Part shown: piece by piece, positions 5,703 to 6,958 of the stretch | Position numbering within the stretch: position 1 is the stretch's first letter | Layout: each line of letters starts with the position of its first letter | NCBI GenBank assembly: GCA_034409055.1 | Contig: DAOUMU010000564.1 | Span: forward strand, 1 to 6,958 | Direction: 5' to 3' | Source: DAOUMU01 sp034409055 | Lineage (GTDB): Bacteria; Chloroflexota; Anaerolineae; 4572-78; J111 | DNA length: 6,958 nucleotides | Translations under genes and position numbers: made by a program | The notes under the pieces: model-generated | Databases searched by the model: none | Told to the model about the DNA's origin: nothing | Seen by the model: the letters and a program-made list of their open reading frames with translations, nothing else

Positions 5703-5798
5703 TCATTGCACCAGGCCAAGTTTTGGTCGTCCTGACCACAAAATACGTTCATCTGGTTCCAATTCATCTTGAAATATGAGATTGGTATCTGCCAACAT
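5703..5798 (-). pseudogene. N-terminal remnant of a PH-like/membrane-protein gene (LEPDERILWSGRPK motif)
   Basis: A short minus-strand frame from ATG 5798-5796 to TGA 5705-5703 reads 31 residues, including DELEPDERILWSGRPKLGLV. From memory, the pattern 'eL.pdErilWsGrP' is the recognisable N-terminus of many bacterial membrane proteins with PH-like or related domains. It normally comes directly before membrane helices. Here it ends in a stop after GLVQ, and two further stops follow in the same frame before the ATG of the gene at 5633. AAAGGA lies about 12 nt before the ATG. The most likely reading is a decayed gene. A functional 31-residue peptide cannot be excluded. The match rests on a single motif. 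Confidence 0.5.
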
Positions 5799-5820
5799 CG
5801 CTCATGAAATCCTTTCACGG

Positions 5821-6303
5821 TTATACTGTTATGACACTTTGACCTGGTTCTGCCGGCAGATACTTGATTCTAATTTTGCTCCCTACTTCAACTTTGTTAC
5901 GGATTACATAATCCGTGCTGATGTTTTCAAGTCTGTTGGTATATTCATTCCCCAGTTCATCTTGATAAGCATATTCAACAATAGAATAGATAGGTCTATT
6001 GTTAACCAACAGGGAGTAGTTTTTATCAACAAAAGTGACGGTAGCATCTGTCTCGGTGCCGGTTTGAGCAATATGGCTGTCTAGCTTGGACCTTTTTGCC
6101 CCACGCATAACACCTATCAGGCCGCCCAGGGTCATAATTGCTCCGATACCGGCGAATACCCCCCCCATTCCATATTGCAGTAAGGTCTGCATCTCACCAA
6201 ACATAGAGGGCATATCTGCAAAAGCCGTACCTATTATAAAGTACACAAAAATCCCTACGCCGATAAAGATTAATCCTGCAATTAACCATATAATGCTTCG
6301 CAT
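5821..6303 (-). CDS. Two-TM DUF3592-like membrane protein
   Basis: The start at ATG 6303-6301 is preferred (160 residues). It has GGAG about 7 nt upstream and begins directly with a membrane helix, whereas an ATG at 6348 would add fifteen residues (MMLLLLPLFREWRKI) without a good ribosome site. Membrane helices lie at about 4-27 and 45-66, followed by basic RGAKRSK. The cytoplasmic part (75-160) has the DUF3592 pattern: TGTETDATVTFVDKN, a central Y-IVEYAYQDELGNEYTN strand pair, VIRNKVEVGSKIRIKYLP and a final SVITV. Family function is unknown. The fold is thought to be beta-rich and is broadly similar in plan to the three paralogues downstream. It is likely the first gene of the minus-strand set, with an AT-rich 5' region at 6304-6431. 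Confidence 0.8.
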   Translation of the reverse strand: MRSIIWLIAGLIFIGVGIFVYFIIGTAFADMPSMFGEMQTLLQYGMGGVFAGIGAIMTLGGLIGVMRGAKRSKLDSHIAQTGTETDATVTFVDKNYSLLVNNRPIYSIVEYAYQDELGNEYTNRLENISTDYVIRNKVEVGSKIRIKYLPAEPGQSVITV

Positions 6304-6431
6304 AATTTTTCTCCATTCTCTAAATAAAGGTAATAAAAGTAACATCAAAGCTCAATTTAATTTTTGGCCTTGTTTCATTTTTTTCTTTCGTGACTATAGT
6401 TTATAATGAGTATTCCAAACCCTACCCGGTC
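6304..6431 (-). promoter_or_regulatory. AT-rich intergenic region, probable promoter of the membrane-gene set
   Basis: No gene is supported here. On the minus strand it contains TTGGAA and TATAGT separated by 14 nt (too close for a standard promoter), and TTGAGC with TACCTT at 17 nt spacing nearer the start. Neither is convincing, but the AT-rich composition fits a promoter region. Confidence 0.25.
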
Positions 6432-6644
6432 TCAGTCGACTTCATCATCAGCCAATTCTTCTTGCAATGAGACCAGCAGCGATTCTAAAGTGGCAAAGCC
6501 ACGTCGCTGGTTGGTGCGTGGGTTCTGCAAACTAAATCGCCAAACCATTATCTCTCGCCCGGCGTGAACACTACGCTCTTGCCAACAGCTTACTACATAG
6601 GATAGATAACGGGGCGTTTTTTTTAGGATATCTTGACGCTTCAC
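6432..6644 (-). CDS. Small conserved Chloroflexota-type protein, unknown function
   Basis: A GTG start at 6644-6642 with AGGTG about 5 nt upstream gives 70 residues. The core YVVSCWQERS...VWRFSLQNPRTNQRRGFATLESL matches a pattern I recognise from many small Chloroflexota and cyanobacterial proteins: 'YLlrlWqe....WRfsLedp.tgerrGFasLeaL...L'. It is probably a single small alpha/beta domain, with an acidic tail (EELADDEVD). No signal peptide or membrane helix is present, so it should be cytoplasmic. It is divergent from the SARP-type regulator and shares a 98-nt upstream region with it, an arrangement that often links a regulator with its neighbour. Function unknown. Confidence 0.7.
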   Translation of the reverse strand: MKRQDILKKTPRYLSYVVSCWQERSVHAGREIMVWRFSLQNPRTNQRRGFATLESLLVSLQEELADDEVD

Positions 6645-6742
6645 CTGGACACCTGATTGTGATATAGTCTTGGTAGTAGCATATCAAATTATCGTTCCTG
6701 AAACGTGATTTTTTTGGGAAATTACCGTGAAAGTTGAAGCTA
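6645..6742. promoter_or_regulatory. Shared divergent intergenic region with short inverted repeat
   Basis: This 98-nt region separates the 70-residue protein gene (-) and the SARP-type gene (+). TGATAT (6660-6665) and ATATCA (6681-6686) form a 6-bp inverted repeat with 15 nt between arms, a possible operator. On the minus strand TTGATA and TATCAC lie 17 nt apart, but the resulting leader would be almost absent, so that promoter is weakly supported. No strong plus-strand promoter is visible. Confidence 0.3.
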
Positions 6743-6958
6743 ATGGCGGTAAAGTTAGAGTTATCCTTGCTGGGAACAGTAGTCATTATCGTGATTGGAG
6801 AATCGGTCAGCGGACAGTTCTCGGCTAAGTGCCAGGCGCTGCTATGTTATTTGGCGGTCACGGGCTGCCCGCAGAGTCGGGAGAAGTTGGCCGGCTTATT
6901 ATGGGCTGACAAGTCTGAAGCCAGTGCTAAGGCCAATCTGCGCAAGTCGCTGTCTGAC
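6743..6958 (+). CDS. SARP/AfsR-type transcriptional regulator, N-terminal part (runs off the edge)
   Basis: ATG 6743-6745 opens 72 codons to the window end. An in-frame TGA at 6728-6730 excludes a longer N-terminus, and the ribosome site is weak (GAAG 3-4 nt upstream). The sequence shows the winged-helix DNA-binding start of SARP/BTAD regulators. A first strand ELSLLGTVVI is followed by GESVSGQFSAKCQALLCYLAV (usual form '...K..aLLaYLal'), then SREKLAGLLWAD and ANLRKSLSD (usual form 'R..La.lLWpd....a..nLRqaL..L'). In the family a bacterial transcriptional activation domain follows, and Chloroflexota members often add an ATPase domain and TPRs, so the full protein may be very large. It is the only plus-strand gene in the window and may control the divergent small gene. 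Confidence 0.85.
   Translation, partial: MAVKLELSLLGTVVIIVIGESVSGQFSAKCQALLCYLAVTGCPQSREKLAGLLWADKSEASAKANLRKSLSD

Noticed and set aside
5636..5818. 60-residue minus-strand frame starting GTG 5818
   Set aside because: Its composition looks non-coding (Cys, Trp and Asn rich without pattern), and another frame in the same DNA carries the recognisable LEPDERILWSGRPK motif.
6659..6687. TTGATA-17-TATCAC as promoter of the 70-residue protein gene
   Set aside because: A transcript start about 7 nt past the -10 would fall inside the ribosome site, leaving almost no leader. The spacing is suggestive but not enough for a promoter call.
1..6958. CRISPR array, tRNA or rRNA genes
   Set aside because: No regularly spaced direct repeats, cloverleaf arms or rRNA-like stretches were seen on either strand. 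The only direct repeat pair is the two-copy gene duplication.

Overview
The window looks like an accessory stretch of a Chloroflexota (Anaerolineae/Caldilineae-like) chromosome or metagenomic contig. This is inferred from protein style, not from a marker gene: an AfsR/SARP-type regulator N-terminus, a HEAT + DUF2157-like membrane protein, a YIP1-family protein, a Thr/Pro-rich TPR lipoprotein and a small 'WRFSL...RRGFATLESL' protein are all typical of that phylum. There are no rRNA, tRNA, CRISPR or core housekeeping genes. Almost everything is on the minus strand; only the regulator at the right edge is on the plus strand.

Layout, right to left (the direction of most transcription). At 6743-6958 (+) is the N-terminus of a SARP/BTAD-type regulator, divergent from a 70-aa protein (6432-6644). 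Next come a two-TM DUF3592-like protein (5821-6303), a 31-codon remnant of a larger membrane protein carrying the motif LEPDERILWSGRPK (5703-5798), and a one-TM protein with a cytoplasmic beta-rich domain (5247-5633). A paralogue of that protein (4727-5119) follows, then a TPR lipoprotein (3731-4591), a frameshifted and shortened secreted-protein gene (3367-3689), and a second, nearly identical copy of the paralogue (2935-3330). Further left are a two-TM protein with an outside loop (2503-2847), a YIP1-family protein (1844-2395), an unrecognised frameshifted gene (about 1428-1794), a two-TM protein with a large outside domain (857-1393), and a HEAT/DUF2157-like protein that stops short (84-785). 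The left edge holds the first codons of another minus-strand gene (1-25), preceded by a strong inverted repeat.

The common theme is small membrane-anchored proteins of unknown function, mixed with broken genes and a recent direct duplication. I see no enzymatic pathway; this is most easily read as a fast-evolving cluster of envelope proteins. The most striking non-coding signal is at 16-80. A perfect 12-bp inverted repeat, with a 5-bp inner repeat, would bury both the start codon and the Shine-Dalgarno of the leftmost gene in any transcript reading in from outside. The HEAT gene loses family-like sequence just before this point, so the arrangement resembles the fold-back protection of transposase genes in insertion sequences. 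The mobile element itself lies outside the window and is not proven.
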